NCBI GenBank assembly: GCA_018136815.1
Contig: CM030936.1
Span: forward strand, 1-64,000
Origin: Isochrysis galbana
Lineage: Eukaryota; Haptophyta; Isochrysidales; Isochrysidaceae
Direction of reading: 5' to 3'
Length of the DNA stretch: 64,000 bases
The position numbers and the translations under genes were made by a program. The number at the start of each line of letters is the position of its first letter. Positions within the stretch are counted from its first letter, which is position 1. A model generated the notes under the pieces. The model did no database searches, was not told the DNA's origin, and saw only the letters and a program-made list of their open reading frames with translations. Below, one piece after another: positions 1 through 10,439 of the stretch.

Positions 1-169
1 CTCACTTTGTGCTTCGCCAAGCCTCAGGGGAGGTCGTCGGAGAGCAGAGCTTCCGCGGTCGGGCCGGCACCGGTAGGCGGAAGAGGGGTCCGGGGGGGGG
101 GGCGCGTTCCGTCGAATATGGGACGGGCTCGGTATGAGCCATCAAATAAATGTCCATAGCTTGTAAATG

Positions 170-401
170 TTACCCCAGAGGAGCCAACGCCCCCGAGAGC
201 TATCGGGGGGAAATTTTTTCCCGATCGCCAACAGCCCCACCGAGAGTGAACGGCTCCGTCTGCTGCTCGCCGCTCGCCGCCCTTGCTTCACGCTAAACGT
301 GAGTGCCGGTCCTCTCGGGGTATCTGGAGCCCGAGCGTATCTTAGACTAGCTTCCGGGGTGCTGGGGGAAGGCTGTGCTAAGATAGTATCTTAAGATAGT
401 A
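170..401 (+). repeat. Short interspersed repeat M1, copy 1
   Basis: A roughly 230-bp non-coding repeat starting with a TTACCCCAGAGGAGCC-like end and finishing with a GCTAAGATAGTA-like end. The same sequence recurs, mostly reverse-complemented, near 49736-49990, 50168-50236 plus 51304-51465 (one copy split by a transposon) and 53480-53642. It contains an internal short hairpin around CCCCCGAGAGCTATCGGGGG. It looks like a MITE-type or other non-autonomous element; no coding capacity is seen. I could not define terminal inverted repeats or a target duplication for this copy. Confidence 0.6.
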
Positions 402-1297
402 GGCCGGCGCGCAGGGGGGCTTGTATGGTTGGTGGTGGCGGACGCCCAACTATTACACGGCTGGCCCTAGAACAAACGCTTGGAGGAGTCGAGTCAGTGC
501 TTTGCAAGACGATTTTCGTGGGGAAGACGAGGGCTTGCGGACAGACAGCAAGAGAGCTCCGCGCGGGGGAAACCGGGAAACCGTTCGGCGGCCGCGGGGG
601 GGAAATTCGGCGACCGCGGGGGGGAATTCGGCGACGTAGAAAGTAAGGAGGGAATCTACGTGCGTAAACCGAAAGGGGCGGAGAAGATAGGCTTCGCGCG
701 GGGGGGAGAAGTCCGCAGCGACGAACACCTACGACGAGAGCGAGAGCGAGCGCGGGGGAACGACAGCAAGGAGGGACCAAAGACAGAGCAAGAGCAAGGC
801 CCATGGTGCAAAGGAGCGAAACAGGGGCGAGACAGGCCACAAAGGGGCGCGACGGCAAGGAGCGAGGGGCGAATTACGAGCGACGAGTTCTAGAAATTAC
901 GAGTAAAACTCCGTGGCAACAAGAACGACTGAGCACGAAGACGCCTAAGGTCGGAAGTCGATCGCGGATGCGACAGACGTCCTCTACCTGCGCGCACGTG
1001 CGCGGAGGAGGGTGAGTGGGTTGCGCGGTGGGGTTCACTCTTGTGGGTGTATAGTGTTGGCTTGGTGCTTGCGTCTCTCTCCCGGCCACGCGGGGCGGGG
1101 CGCATGCACTTTGAGATTGTGCTTCTGTCTGTTCAACGATACTACTTAGAAAATCATAAAACTACTTTTATGATTCTTGCGCCCTCGCCTCCGGCGGTCC
1201 CCCCCCCCCCCCCCCCGCGCGCCCCGCCGCCGCGTGGCCTCCCCCCCCCCCCCCCCCCCCGCCACCGGCTTCCGCCACCCGTCGCTCTCCCACCGGC
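402..1297. other. Non-coding stretch with short G-rich direct repeats
   Basis: No protein of recognisable quality is encoded here. Around 555-640 a GGGGGAAA-TTCGGCGACCGCG module is repeated about three times in direct orientation. At 1201-1260 two long C runs flank a GC-rich spacer. The next gene's putative start lies just downstream, so part of this may be its 5' region, but no promoter motif can be named. Confidence 0.4.
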
Positions 1298-1857
1298 ATG
1301 GCTGCCGCGTCCATGTCGCCGGTGCGCGTGCTCCGCCTCCTCCTCGCGCCTGTGCCCCCCAATGCGGAGCACAGCGCAGCCGGTTTCACCCCGTTGCGCG
1401 GCGAGTCCCGGCCCGTGCCCGGCGCGAAGAGGTGTCGCTGGACAGGTCTGTACGTCGACAACCTGTACGGCTTCCGCATCGCCGACAAGTTCCCGACGGT
1501 CGTGCGTCGCCGCGCAGACGGCGAGGGGCACAGCGTGGTGATGCACCTTGAGAGCGAGCTCAGGGGCACCACTCCCACCACTCCATCCTCCACACCCGGG
1601 CCCATCCACACATCTTTCCTCGTGGTCCACTACCCCAGCGCGTCGGACACCACGCCCAGCAAATGCATCGCTGCGGCAAAGCGCATAGTGGAGGTGTGCC
1701 TGGGCATAGGTGACGGAGATGCCCTCTATCTTTCTCACCCCTCTTCTCCCTTCACACAGGTCATGAAGGCATGCCGCGTCGACGACGACGAGCTGGGTGT
1801 GATGGCATCCGGCGGAGCGCACGTATCCAACGGATGCGTTGTGCAATATGTCCCAAG
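1298..1857 (+). CDS. Hypothetical protein, 5' exon, possibly interrupted by a transposon
   Basis: An open frame from ATG 1298 reads about 186 residues with alga-like composition, including the stretches GLYVDNLYGF, DKFPTVVRRR and GDALYLSHPSS; I recognise no family. The frame ends at a plausible splice donor (AG|GTGAGAAGG at 1858). A further coding-like stretch follows at about 2040-2135, containing a basic EKRKREHD segment and ending in another GTAATA donor-like site. Only 20 bp further on, the inverted-terminus element at 2159-6452 begins. If the gene continued downstream, that element now sits in its intron. A pyrimidine-rich 50-nt segment at 1710-1759 also looks intron-like (GTGACG...CACACAG), but removing it breaks the better-looking frame. 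Function unknown. Confidence 0.35.
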
Positions 1858-2151
1858 GTGAGAAGGGGTGAGGTGGTTGGGGGCGGGAGGGAAATGCTTG
1901 CATTTGCTTTGTTACACACCAGCATCCCCAGCACACACACATCACACCGCCCGAGCCAGGCAGGGGCACCAGCTTCCATGGTTTCTGTTGCCCTCACGTG
2001 TGCCCTCCCCTCCATGGACCCCTCGAACTCATAGGCAAGCCAGGAGTCAGTGGGTGAGAAGCGCAAGCGAGAGCATGACACTTTTTGTTCAGAATTGAAC
2101 AGCTGTGCACCTGAGTGCGAGCTTCTCTTTGATGGTAATAATCTTTCCCTC

Positions 2152-2158
2152 CCAAGTG
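2152..2158. repeat. Target-site duplication, left copy
   Basis: The 7-bp sequence CCAAGTG lies directly before the TAGCCCGGTCACTCAC terminus and is repeated exactly at 6453-6459 directly after the inverted copy of that terminus. This brackets the 4.3 kb element as one insertion. Confidence 0.75.
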
Positions 2159-5100
2159 TAGCCCGGTCACTCACTCATTTTAACCACTATTTTCCACCTC
2201 CCCTGGGTGTCCAAGGATTCCTTAGGGTCCCCCCTACCTGCCCCGCCAACTCCCTCCCCCCTCCGAACGACCCCCTCCCGCCCCACGAAGGGCAATGGCG
2301 TCGGTGAGGGACTCCCCTCCCTTCCCCCGCGCGTGGCGGGCTATTTTGGGAGATTGAGGCGGGCGCTCACGGGAGGGAATCGGAATGGTGAATGTGGGGC
2401 GCATCACTATTAGAAACGCGGAGCTTCCGCGACGTCCGATCGCCCGCGATCGGCCGAAGAATGGCCTGGAGGTGGTGGCCATGGAGAGCCCAGAGCACTC
2501 GCGAGCAGGGTGGGGGGTCAAGGGTAGGTCGCACGCTGGTGCTCAAGGGTCGCACACACTCGTATTGATCCATCCTGGCCCCTCGCACCGCAGGAATGCC
2601 TCGATTCGATCCGGCCCGACGCCCAGGGCCACGGCCCGATTGACGTCGAGAAGCGCTCGCTCGGACGATGGGAGGTGAAACACCTCAATTGGCCTTGGGG
2701 CGCGACGGGCGGGCCGCGACCGGCCGTTCCGGACCTGCCTTGAACCCCCAAGAGCAGCTTGGCCGGGTCCCTCGCGTTCATGCCCCCCAGTGATCCGAAA
2801 TCTTGAAAGCTGGTGTGTGGGGTGTTCACCTCTCACCTCCGCCTTCACCGCGATGGCGTGCGCCGAGACCGCAAGGCCGAAAACTTTGGCTGCTAATGCG
2901 GCATCTGTAGAGATTATGCCTGCAGGGCTATTCTATTGCAAAAGATGACCGAAAAAGCGCCGGCAGCGCGCCCGGTTGCGCTCGAAAGTTGGGCACTCAT
3001 GCCCATCGGCCGAGTGACGTTAGCGTATCGTCGGCGCCATAGACGGCCGATTACGGTGCGATGCGCGCGGGCGGCGGCGGCGATTGGCGTGGCTGCTAGG
3101 GCGGCATCTGTGGATATGGTGCTTGGTGGGCCATTCTATCCGAGTGGATGACCGAAAAAGCGCCGGCAGCGCGCCCGGTTGCGCTCGAAAGTTGGGCACT
3201 CAGGCCCATCGGCCGAGTGACGTTAGCGTATTGTCGGCGCCATAGACGGCCGATTACGGTGCGATGCGCGCGGGCGGCGGCGGCGATTGGCGTGGCTGCT
3301 AGGTCCGCATCTGTGGATATGGTGTATGGTGGGCCAGACTATCCCAGTGGATGACCAAGAAAGCGCCGGCAGCGCGCCCGGTCGCGCTCGAAAGTTGGGC
3401 ACTCAGGCCCATCGGCCGAGTGACGTTGGCGTAGTCATCGGCGCCATAGACGGCCGATTACGGTGCGATGCGCGCGGGCGGCGGCGGCGATTGGCGTGGC
3501 TGCTAGGTCGGCATCTGTGGATATGGTGCCTGGTGGGCCATTCTATCTAAGTGGATGACCAAGAAAGCGCCGGCAGCGCGCCCGGTCGCGCTCGAAAGTT
3601 GGGCACTCCGGCCCATTCGGCCGAGTGACGTTGGCGTGTTGTCGGCGCCATAGACGGCCGATTACGGTGCGATGCGCCGCGGGCGGCGGCGGCGATTGGC
3701 GTGGCTGCTAGGTCGGCATCTGTGGATATGGTGCATGGTGGGCCAGATTATCCCAGTGGGAGACCAACAAAGCGCCGGCAGCGCGCCCGGTCGCGCTCGA
3801 AAGTTGGGCACTCCGGCCCATTCGGCCGATGACGTTGGCGTGTTGTGGCGCCATAGACGGGCCGATTACGGGTGCGATGCGCGCGGGCGGCGGCGGCGAT
3901 TGGCGTGGCTGCTAGGGCGGCATCTGTGGATATGGTGCCTGGTGGGCCAGATGATCCCCAGTGGGGAGACCAACAAAGCGCCGGCAGCGCGCCCGGTCGC
4001 GCTCGAAAGTTGGGCACTCCGGCCCATTCGGCCGAGTGACGTTGGCGTAGTCATCGGCGCCATAGACGGCCGATTACGGGTGCGATGCGCGCGGGCGGCG
4101 GCGGCGATTGGCGTGGCTGCTAGGTCGGCATCTGTGGATATGGTGCCTGGTGGGCCATTCTATCTGAGTGGATGACCAAGAAAATGCCGGCAGCGCGCCC
4201 GGTCGCGCTCGAAAGTTGGGCACTCAGGCCCATCGGCCGAGTGACGTTGGCGTAGTCATCGGCGCCATAGACGGCCGATTACGGTGCGATGCGCGCGGGC
4301 GGCGGCGGCGATTGGCGTGGCTGCTAGGTCGGCATCTGTGGATACGGTGTATGGTGGGCCAGACTATCCAGTGGATGACCAAGAAAGCGCCGGCAGCGCG
4401 CCCGGTCGCGCTCGAAAGTTGGGCACTCCGGCCCATCGGCCGAGTGACGTTGGCGTGTTGTCGGCGCCATAGACGGCCGATTACGGTGCGATGCGCGCGG
4501 GCGGCGGCGGCGATTGGCGTGGCTGCTAGGTCGGCATCTGTGGATATGGTGTATGGTGGGCCAGACTATCCCAGTGGATGACCAAGAAAGCGCCGGCAGC
4601 GCGCCCGGTCGCGCTCGAAAGTTGGGCACTCCGGCCCATTCGGCCGAGTGACGTTGGCGTGTTGTCGGCGCCATAGACGGCCGATTACGGTGCGATGCGC
4701 GCGGGCGGCGGCGGCGATTGGCGTGGCTGCTAGGTCGGCATCTGTGGATATGGTGCCTGGTGGGCCATTCTATCTAAGTGGATGACCAAGAAAGCGCCGG
4801 CAGCGCGCCCGGTTGCGCTCGAAAGTTGGGCACTCCGGCCCATTCGGACGAGTGACGTTGGCGTGTTGTCGGCGCCATAGACGGCCGATTACGGTGCGAT
4901 GCGCGCGGGCGGCGGGCGGCGATTGGCGTGGCTGCTAGGGCGGCATCTGTGGATATGGTGCCTGGTGGGCCAGATGATCCCAGTGGGAGACCAACAAAGC
5001 GCCGGCAGCGCGCCCGGTCGCGCTCGAAAGTTGGGCACTCCGGCCCATTCGGCCGAGTGACGTTGGCGTAGTCATCGGCGCCATAGACGGCCGATTACGG

Positions 5101-6452
5101 TGCGATGCGCGCGGGCGGCGGCGGCGATTGGCGTGGCTGCTAGGTCGGCATCTGTGGATATGGTGTCTGGTGGGCCATTCTATCTGAGTTGATGACCAAG
5201 AAAGCGCCGGCAGCGCGCCCGGTCGCGCTCGAAAGTTGGGCACTCCGGCCCATTCGGCCGAGTGACGTTGGTGTGTTGTCGGCGCCATAGACGGCCGATT
5301 ACGGTGCGATGCGCGCGGGCGGCGGCGGCGATTGGCGTGGCTTCTAGGTCGGCATCTATGGATATGGTGCCTGGTGCGGCATTTTATCCCAGTGGGAGAC
5401 CAAGAAAGCGCCGGCAGCGCGCCCGGTCGCGCTCGAAAGTTGGGCACTCCGGCCCATCGGCCGAGTAACGTTGGCGTGTTGTCGGCGCATAGACGGCCGA
5501 CTATGGCGCAATGCGCGCGGGCTGCGGCGGCGATTGGCATGGCTGCTAGGGCGGCTTATTTGGATATCGCGCCTGGTGCGGCATTCTTTTCCAGTGGGAG
5601 ACCGAGAAAGTGCCGGCAGCGCGCCCGGTAGCGTTCGGAAGTTGGGCGCTCGGCCCGTTCGGCCGGGTGACGTTAGCGTAGTCATCGGCGCCACACACGG
5701 CCGTCGATTTCGCGATGCGCGCGGGGCGGCGGCGGCGATTGGCGTGGCTGCTAGGTCGGCATCTATGGATATGGTGCCTGGTGCGGCATTCTATCCCAGT
5801 GCGAGACCGAGAAAGCGCCGGCAGCGCGCCCGGTAGCGTTCGAAAGTTCGGTACTCGAGCGCATCTTGGTACGTTAACGTTCGGGCGGTTTTCGCGCCAA
5901 TGCCGATATTCGACAAGATGTGCGAGGCTGGAGAGGGCAACTCGCTCGGCCACTAGGGCAGCATATCTTGATTTGACGTCGTTTGCTGTCACTAGTTGAA
6001 AGGGATGAAAAAAAAGACCATGCCGTCCGCCCGGTCGTGGTGCCAAATTAGCCGCTCTAGCCCTTGGTGACTAGTGGTCAACGTAAACGTCTTGAGTTTT
6101 GTGATACGTTCGTACACATTTAAGTGCAAAATTATGAGCTTGACTTATGGTCCAGTGTGCATAGAACCACGCCTTGTAGACCCAGTGAGTTGGCGTCCAA
6201 GGTTTCCTCGTCATTCCATGCTTGTGCCCCGCATGAAGAGCCTCACTAAAAATATACCGGAGGGGGGCCCGACTGTATTTCGCGCACCGTCTTCGAAGGC
6301 CTGAAATTCGGTATTTTTCGAAAATTTCGCCGGAGAACCCCCAATTTTTTTTGCTGATCCATCCTACCGGAACCTATAGGGAGCTTATTTTGCCCTTCAT
6401 TCATCCATTGTAGCTGGTGCCCTCCGCACCCGCATAGTGAGTGACCGGGCTA
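2159..6452. mobile_element. 4.3 kb non-autonomous DNA transposon with inverted termini and internal satellite
   Basis: The element begins TAGCCCGGTCACTCAC at 2159 and ends with the exact inverse, GTGAGTGACCGGGCTA, at 6437-6452. The 7-bp direct repeat CCAAGTG flanks it on both sides. No transposase frame is seen, so it appears non-autonomous. The interior holds a 203-bp tandem array (2945-5840) and a unique right arm (5840-6452). The right arm recurs at about 54930-55600, and the left terminus recurs at 14817-14890, so this is a dispersed family. A 7- to 8-bp target duplication would fit hAT-like or similar cut-and-paste families; I cannot assign the superfamily. Region 2175-2944 carries no recognisable gene. 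Confidence 0.7.
2945..5840 (+). repeat. Satellite A: tandem array, 203- to 204-bp unit, about 15 copies
   Basis: The unit starts near ATGACC(G/A)A(G/A)AAAGCGCCGG and recurs at about 2945, 3148, 3351, 3555, 3760, 3967, 4172, 4375, 4578, 4782, 4987, 5192, 5396, 5599 and 5804. Each unit contains a GCCGATTACGGTGCGATGC segment and a GCGATTGGCGTGGCTGCTAG segment. Copies differ by a few substitutions and by small indels. The three right-most units are more divergent and grade into the element's right arm. All long frames through the array are repeat artefacts. One further unit lies in the related copy at about 54796-54950. Confidence 0.9.
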
Positions 6453-6459
6453 CCAAGTG
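6453..6459. repeat. Target-site duplication, right copy
   Basis: CCAAGTG directly follows the right terminus of the 2159-6452 element and matches 2152-2158 exactly. Confidence 0.75.
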
Positions 6460-6589
6460 CTTCCATTCCCATTCCCTTGTGCTCTTGTGGCCTTGTCACA
6501 CATGCAGAAGGTGTTTGTGGATAGCTTGACAGAACCTGGCATGCTATGAGCCTCTGCCTGGGTCTATGGATGATGGCTTGAAACGCACA

Positions 6590-7933
6590 CCTCATGCGAA
6601 GGGACGGAAACAAGTCGCACGTCGCCACATCAGCGCCAGCAAGCAAAAACATGGACGAGACTACTCCACTCGTCTCGCCGATAATCAAGACGCGAGGAGG
6701 CGAGATGCCGTCGGTCTGCACGGCCTCGACGTCACGCCTTACGTCTCTGAGTGTGACACAAATTTCGTCGAAGTGGATAGGTAGCACCTGAGCTGGAGAC
6801 TCAGGCGATCGGCTAGGGCGCAGAACAAGCTGCGCCGCCTCGGCAATATCTTTCGGCATTACGTGCGCGGCACCGTGAGCGGCGGCGCGTTGGAAAGCGA
6901 GATCGATAACGTACGAGAGGGTCTCGCCCTCCTTCAAGGAAGGGCGAGTGCGCGCGAGATGTACGAGCAAGTCTTCAGCGGCCGGAACCAAAGTCAGGCA
7001 CACTGAAAGCTGGCAAAGCGGAACGACAGCGGAAACGGAAACGGGACTGCGAGTGACCGGAATGGACGGAGACGCGGCGGCCAAGGTGCGAACCATCTGA
7101 AAAGAACGGGACACGACGGCCGGAAGAGAGTCGGACGAGAATAGAGACCGACTCACGAACGCACTAGAATCATTCACCCAAACCAAGCAAAACATGAAAT
7201 AACCGAGACCCCACATCGCCGGTAACTCAAACACGTCGCGAGAGACGGAGAGAGGGAGCGAGAGAGAGAGAGAGATTCCGCAGCGACGGTCGGAGCGTGT
7301 CTTCGTTTTAGATTTCCCACGAGGCGGAAAGTCGAGGAGGAATGTTATGTGTCGCGCAACCGCGGCGATCACATTGGATACAGATCGCAGCGAGGTATCC
7401 TTGCAATCGAAGAAATCTTGCTGTTGAGCGTGGACCTTCTAGACGTTTCTATCGAGCAACCCCGAGTAGCAACCAAGGGAGGAGAAAACCAAAAACCAAC
7501 GGGACCAAGGCTTTCATGCAACTTGCATCAAGGGGAAAGATAACCCAAAACCAAAGCAGCGAATCTAAATCAATCTCCAAGGGGAGATGGCAAACCAAGG
7601 ACATAGGAGAAAGATTCCCTCACCCAAGCAGCGAACCTAAATCGATCTCCGAGGGGAGATGGCAAACCAAACCTGATTGCCCCCAGAAGCAGGTAAAGAA
7701 ACGCGGGGAGATAGCGAATTAAACCTTTTTGCGAGGCGCCTGGGAGGAAGAAAGGTGAAAGGTGGGGAAACTTCCCTTCTCTTCGAGAGAAAGAGAGAGA
7801 GCGCTCCACAACCCTAGATTCTAGGCGTCCACGCGAAGTTTTTGAGCGAGAACGAGAACGAGAGAATTATAACGATAAATACCGAACGAAGAGAAGAGAG
7901 AAGCCTAACGAGCGTCGATTCGCGAATGCGACA
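6590..7933 (-). mobile_element. Truncated gag-less relative of the Gypsy element: LTR joined to methyltransferase N-terminus
   Basis: On the minus strand the copy begins at 7933 with TGTCGCATTCGCG, like the LTR start of the 15.4-28.7 kb element. It runs through recognisably LTR-like sequence, including the CT-rich tract and a translated SVSRDVFEL motif, to about 7110. It then continues directly as an open frame (to about 6590) whose translation matches the element's methyltransferase region, for example PPRVLIIGETSGVVSSMFLL. Gag and the Ser-rich linker are absent. The frame stops matching right after the CDL of methyltransferase motif I, so the domain is truncated. The junction near 7100 has a TTCTTTTCAG|ATGG sequence resembling a splice acceptor. 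Divergence from the intact element is substantial, so it is an older copy or a sister family. Confidence 0.7.
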
Positions 7934-7937
7934 GTGT

Positions 7938-7953
7938 TGTGGTCTATCTAGCA
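7938..7953. repeat. Target-site duplication of family R copy A (left)
   Basis: TGTGGTCTATCTAGCA (16 bp) is repeated exactly at 8824-8839 on the other side of the insertion. Confidence 0.85.
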
Positions 7954-8823
7954 ATAATAATAATCAATGTTATATCCTAGCCAACCCCACTAGCTAATTG
8001 GACATAACGTCTCAGTCCCGGAATCCCGCCATGCCTGACGGGCCAGGTGTCCGAGTGATACCGGGGGGTGGGGGCACTGCCCCCTCCCCTCGATATTTGT
8101 CCTCCCCCCAGTGCATGCACCGGCCCCGCGCACCCCAGCGCGTCCTCTCCTCGAGTCCACGCTGGGGGAAAACCCCTTTCGGGTAAAAGCAACGCGGGGG
8201 GGGGGGGGCACTCGTGAGATAGGAGCCCAGAAGCGCTAATCTCCCTCGCTAGAGCGAGTGGCCGCGGCGAGCCGCGGCCCTTCCCTCCTGGCTCTGGCGC
8301 CCCCGTCTTCTCTTACCCAAACGGGGCGAGAAGACACGTTTCTGCCGGAGGGGGGAGCTGCCGCTCCCCCCTCCCCTCCCTCTCCCCTTTTCCTCCTCTC
8401 TTCCCTGCGGCGGGGGCCCATGGCGCGCGCCTGCGGCCCCTCTTCAGGTCCCCAGGTGGCCAGCAGGGGCCTGGGAGCGCAGCTCAGGGGGCAGGTGAGG
8501 CTGGGGCATGGCCCTGGCCCCTCCTGCCTCTCCCTCGCTGGCGCTCCGAGCCCCTGCGGGTCGACTGGAGCTGGCTGGGGGGTCCTGAACAGGGGGGCCC
8601 AGGGGGAGGAGGGGCTGGTCAGAGGGATGGGCTGGCCACGACAGGCCAGGGCGGGCGAGTCAGGCGTGCTTGTGGGGAGAGGAATGGGTCAGCATGGCAG
8701 TGTGCTCCTGGCAAGCCATCAGGCGTGCCAGGAGAGTGGGTGGTTCCTCCCCATGGCAGGGGAGGAGTGGAGAGAGAGGGGGGCTCGTGCCCCCCATGGG
8801 CGAACTAAGTATAAACTTAGTTC
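7954..8823 (-). mobile_element. Family R retroposon, copy A (870 bp, 16-bp target duplication)
   Basis: On the minus strand the element starts GAACTAAGTTTATACTTAG, passes through a GGGGGGCACGAGCCCCCC hairpin and GC-rich body, and ends GGCTAGGATATAACATTG followed by an (ATT)n tail. Exact 16-bp direct repeats bracket it. A long target duplication plus a simple 3' tail is the signature of target-primed reverse transcription, so this is a SINE-like or other non-autonomous retroposon. Sister copies lie at 33487-33873, 34936-35760 and 62945-63881. The long frame seen on the plus strand (8258 onward) is GC-rich noise without family resemblance. Confidence 0.75.
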
Positions 8824-8839
8824 TGTGGTCTATCTAGCA
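8824..8839. repeat. Target-site duplication of family R copy A (right)
   Basis: Exact repeat of TGTGGTCTATCTAGCA found at 7938-7953. Confidence 0.85.
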
Positions 8840-9078
8840 TGGTGGTCTCCAATCTCCATGATCCATGAGGTCTGTGCGTGCGCTGTTCGCGGTGATGCGG
8901 GGGCGTGGTGTGGCGGCTCCTGTGCCCACCTGGCTGGGCGTGTCGTCTGGGCGCGGTCGCTTAGGCGACAGCGGGGTGTCCATCAGCAGTTCGTCCATCT
9001 CAGCGAGGGCGGTGGCAGCGAGGGAGGGAGGCGGCGCGCGCTCCATGACCCTATTGGTTTAACGATAGTTGACGAACA
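8834..9078 (-). mobile_element. LINE 5' end fragment (MERAP-type first frame)
   Basis: Minus-strand ATG at 9046 opens a frame beginning MERAPPPSLAAT, preceded by the conserved leader AACTATCGTTAAAC...TAGGGTC. The same leader plus MERA(P/T) start occurs at 11490, 29570 (minus), 54075 and 60760, so it marks the 5' end of one LINE family. The frame here runs about 70 residues before a stop; the rest of the LINE is missing. Confidence 0.6.
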
Positions 9079-9164
9079 CGGACAAAGAATCCTGCCGGAC
9101 GTCGGCCCCGGGAGGGGCAGGACGGCGTTTCGAGTAGGATTCTTACCCCCCTTATCCCTTATCT

Positions 9165-9371
9165 CACACCCCTGGTCGAAGCAGTGCGCAGTGCGCGCGA
9201 CCTCTCCTCTCTCCTCCCCCGGTTCTCCACTGAGAAGGAAACGGGGGGAGGGTAAAGGGGAAAGGGGATGTGGTGGGATGGGGAGGGTAGTTAGGAGTAG
9301 CACAAGCACTCTGCCTCACACCGTGCAAGTAGCGGTTAGTTTGTAAGATTTTTTGTAAGATTTTTTTTGAA
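9165..9371 (+). mobile_element. LINE 3' tail fragment
   Basis: The segment matches the 3' untranslated tail of the LINE at 44305-46851: GAAGCAGTGCGC..., a purine-rich AAGGGGGAGGG tract, CTGCCTCAC(A/G)CCG and a terminal TAAGATTTTTTT. It lies next to a LINE 5' end in the opposite orientation, so two truncated copies abut here. Confidence 0.65.
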
Positions 9372-10020
9372 TTCATTGACGTTAGTTGTCTACTCTACCA
9401 GTTGCATTTACGTGCATACACGAGCGTGTACATGTGCATGCACGCCGCGTGTTGTTTGACTATGCCCCAACCCTGCCCTGCCCTATGCCGACTTTCGCAT
9501 TGGCCAATACTGATTATCGTGCGTTTGCATGCTTCGCGGGTCGGCAAAGCCAAGCCCTAGTCGTTGATGTATTTCAAATCCTTTGCCTTCCCGCTTCCCA
9601 TCCCCTCTCACCTTGCGTAGCACGCGCAAGATTTCAAGTAAGAGCGCGGTCCCTTGTCTGCATGCAAGTGTGCGTTTGGTCGTCCATTGCAATCTCAGTC
9701 CTCAGTCGGTCCTCTGTTCACTAACATCTCTGGGAAACAAACCTCAAAGGTCATGTGGCAGCCCAAATGCCAAGGTGTACCTCAAGCCAAAACATGATGT
9801 GCTCATGAAGATGCTCGTGTCTTGCCATGACTGGGCCTTAGCTGACTTGTGGAAAACGAGAAACACTGAACATCCGAACGATCATATGTATAGCTACGCG
9901 GCATGCAAGAAAAAGGGGCGCGGCGCTAGATCACATGGACTCCTTCGGCAGATTTACCACCAGCTTTGCCGCCATAAGGAGGGGACGTGAGTGCGATCCT
10001 GATGGCCTCGTTAGGTCGAT
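9372..10020. other. Unassigned spacer
   Basis: Several short frames exist, the longest on the plus strand at 9583-9990, but none resembles a known protein. The segment lies 3' of the acidic protein gene on the minus strand and may include its 3' untranslated region. No repeat family is recognised. Confidence 0.3.
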
Positions 10021-10323
10021 CTACCACTCCTCGTCGTCGCTGTATCTGGATGCTCTGGACTGTCGCTTAGCCTTTGCGTACATCAGATGATCGCCCTGCG
10101 TCTGTCCATTCCGCCACTCAGCGGCCGGCTCCTCCTCATCTGGCACAAAGGGCTCGGAGGCTTCATCGTAGCCTGCCTTTTCCTGCGCAGCTGGCGCGAC
10201 CCCCTGCCCGCCCTTACTCAACGATTCGGTGTGTGTCTGAGGCGTCCCACGGACCCATCGCGGCAGCCACTTGGACGTAGATGACTTGGGTCCTGGCTGG
10301 CTGGCAGGCCGCACTTCAGCCAT
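10021..10323 (-). CDS. Hypothetical acidic protein, 3' exon
   Basis: The minus-strand frame ending at 10021 reads about 100 residues from ATG 10323 (135 residues if opened at 10428). It has plausible composition: a basic SKWLPRWVRG stretch followed by an acidic tail with EPFVPDEEEP and ending SRYSDDEEW. The upstream part of the longer frame is proline runs encoded by a poly-purine tract, so the internal ATG or an upstream splice acceptor is preferred. An additional minus-strand frame at 10484-10747 could be an upstream exon, but no convincing junction was found. No family recognised. Confidence 0.35.
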   Translation of the reverse strand: MAEVRPASQPGPKSSTSKWLPRWVRGTPQTHTESLSKGGQGVAPAAQEKAGYDEASEPFVPDEEEPAAEWRNGQTQGDHLMYAKAKRQSRASRYSDDEEW

Positions 10324-10439
10324 TGGCGCTGTCAGCTCACACGCGGTCAGGCGCGGGGGGGAGGGGGGGCGGGGGGGAGGGGGAGGGGCGGGGACAGTAC
10401 CAGAAGGACTAAGCCAAGCCGTTCCCATTAGGCGGCCGA

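Noticed and set aside
391..858. 155-residue minus-strand frame and overlapping plus-strand frames
   Set aside because: They arise from GC-rich direct repeats; composition is low complexity and no domain is visible on any strand.
1710..1759. Possible 50-nt intron in the small hypothetical gene
   Set aside because: Donor and acceptor look good, but removal shifts into an Arg-rich frame of poorer quality; kept unspliced.
1154..1969. 271-residue minus-strand frame opposite the small hypothetical gene
   Set aside because: Gly-rich antisense of C runs; the plus-strand frame has better composition and splice-like ends.
3672..4581. Long frames (up to 200 residues) through the 203-bp array on both strands
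   Set aside because: They are translations of the tandem repeat; unit length changes of one base break the frame from unit to unit.
8258..9346. 362-residue plus-strand frame
   Set aside because: It crosses a family R retroposon, a target duplication and two LINE pieces of opposite orientation, so it cannot be one gene.
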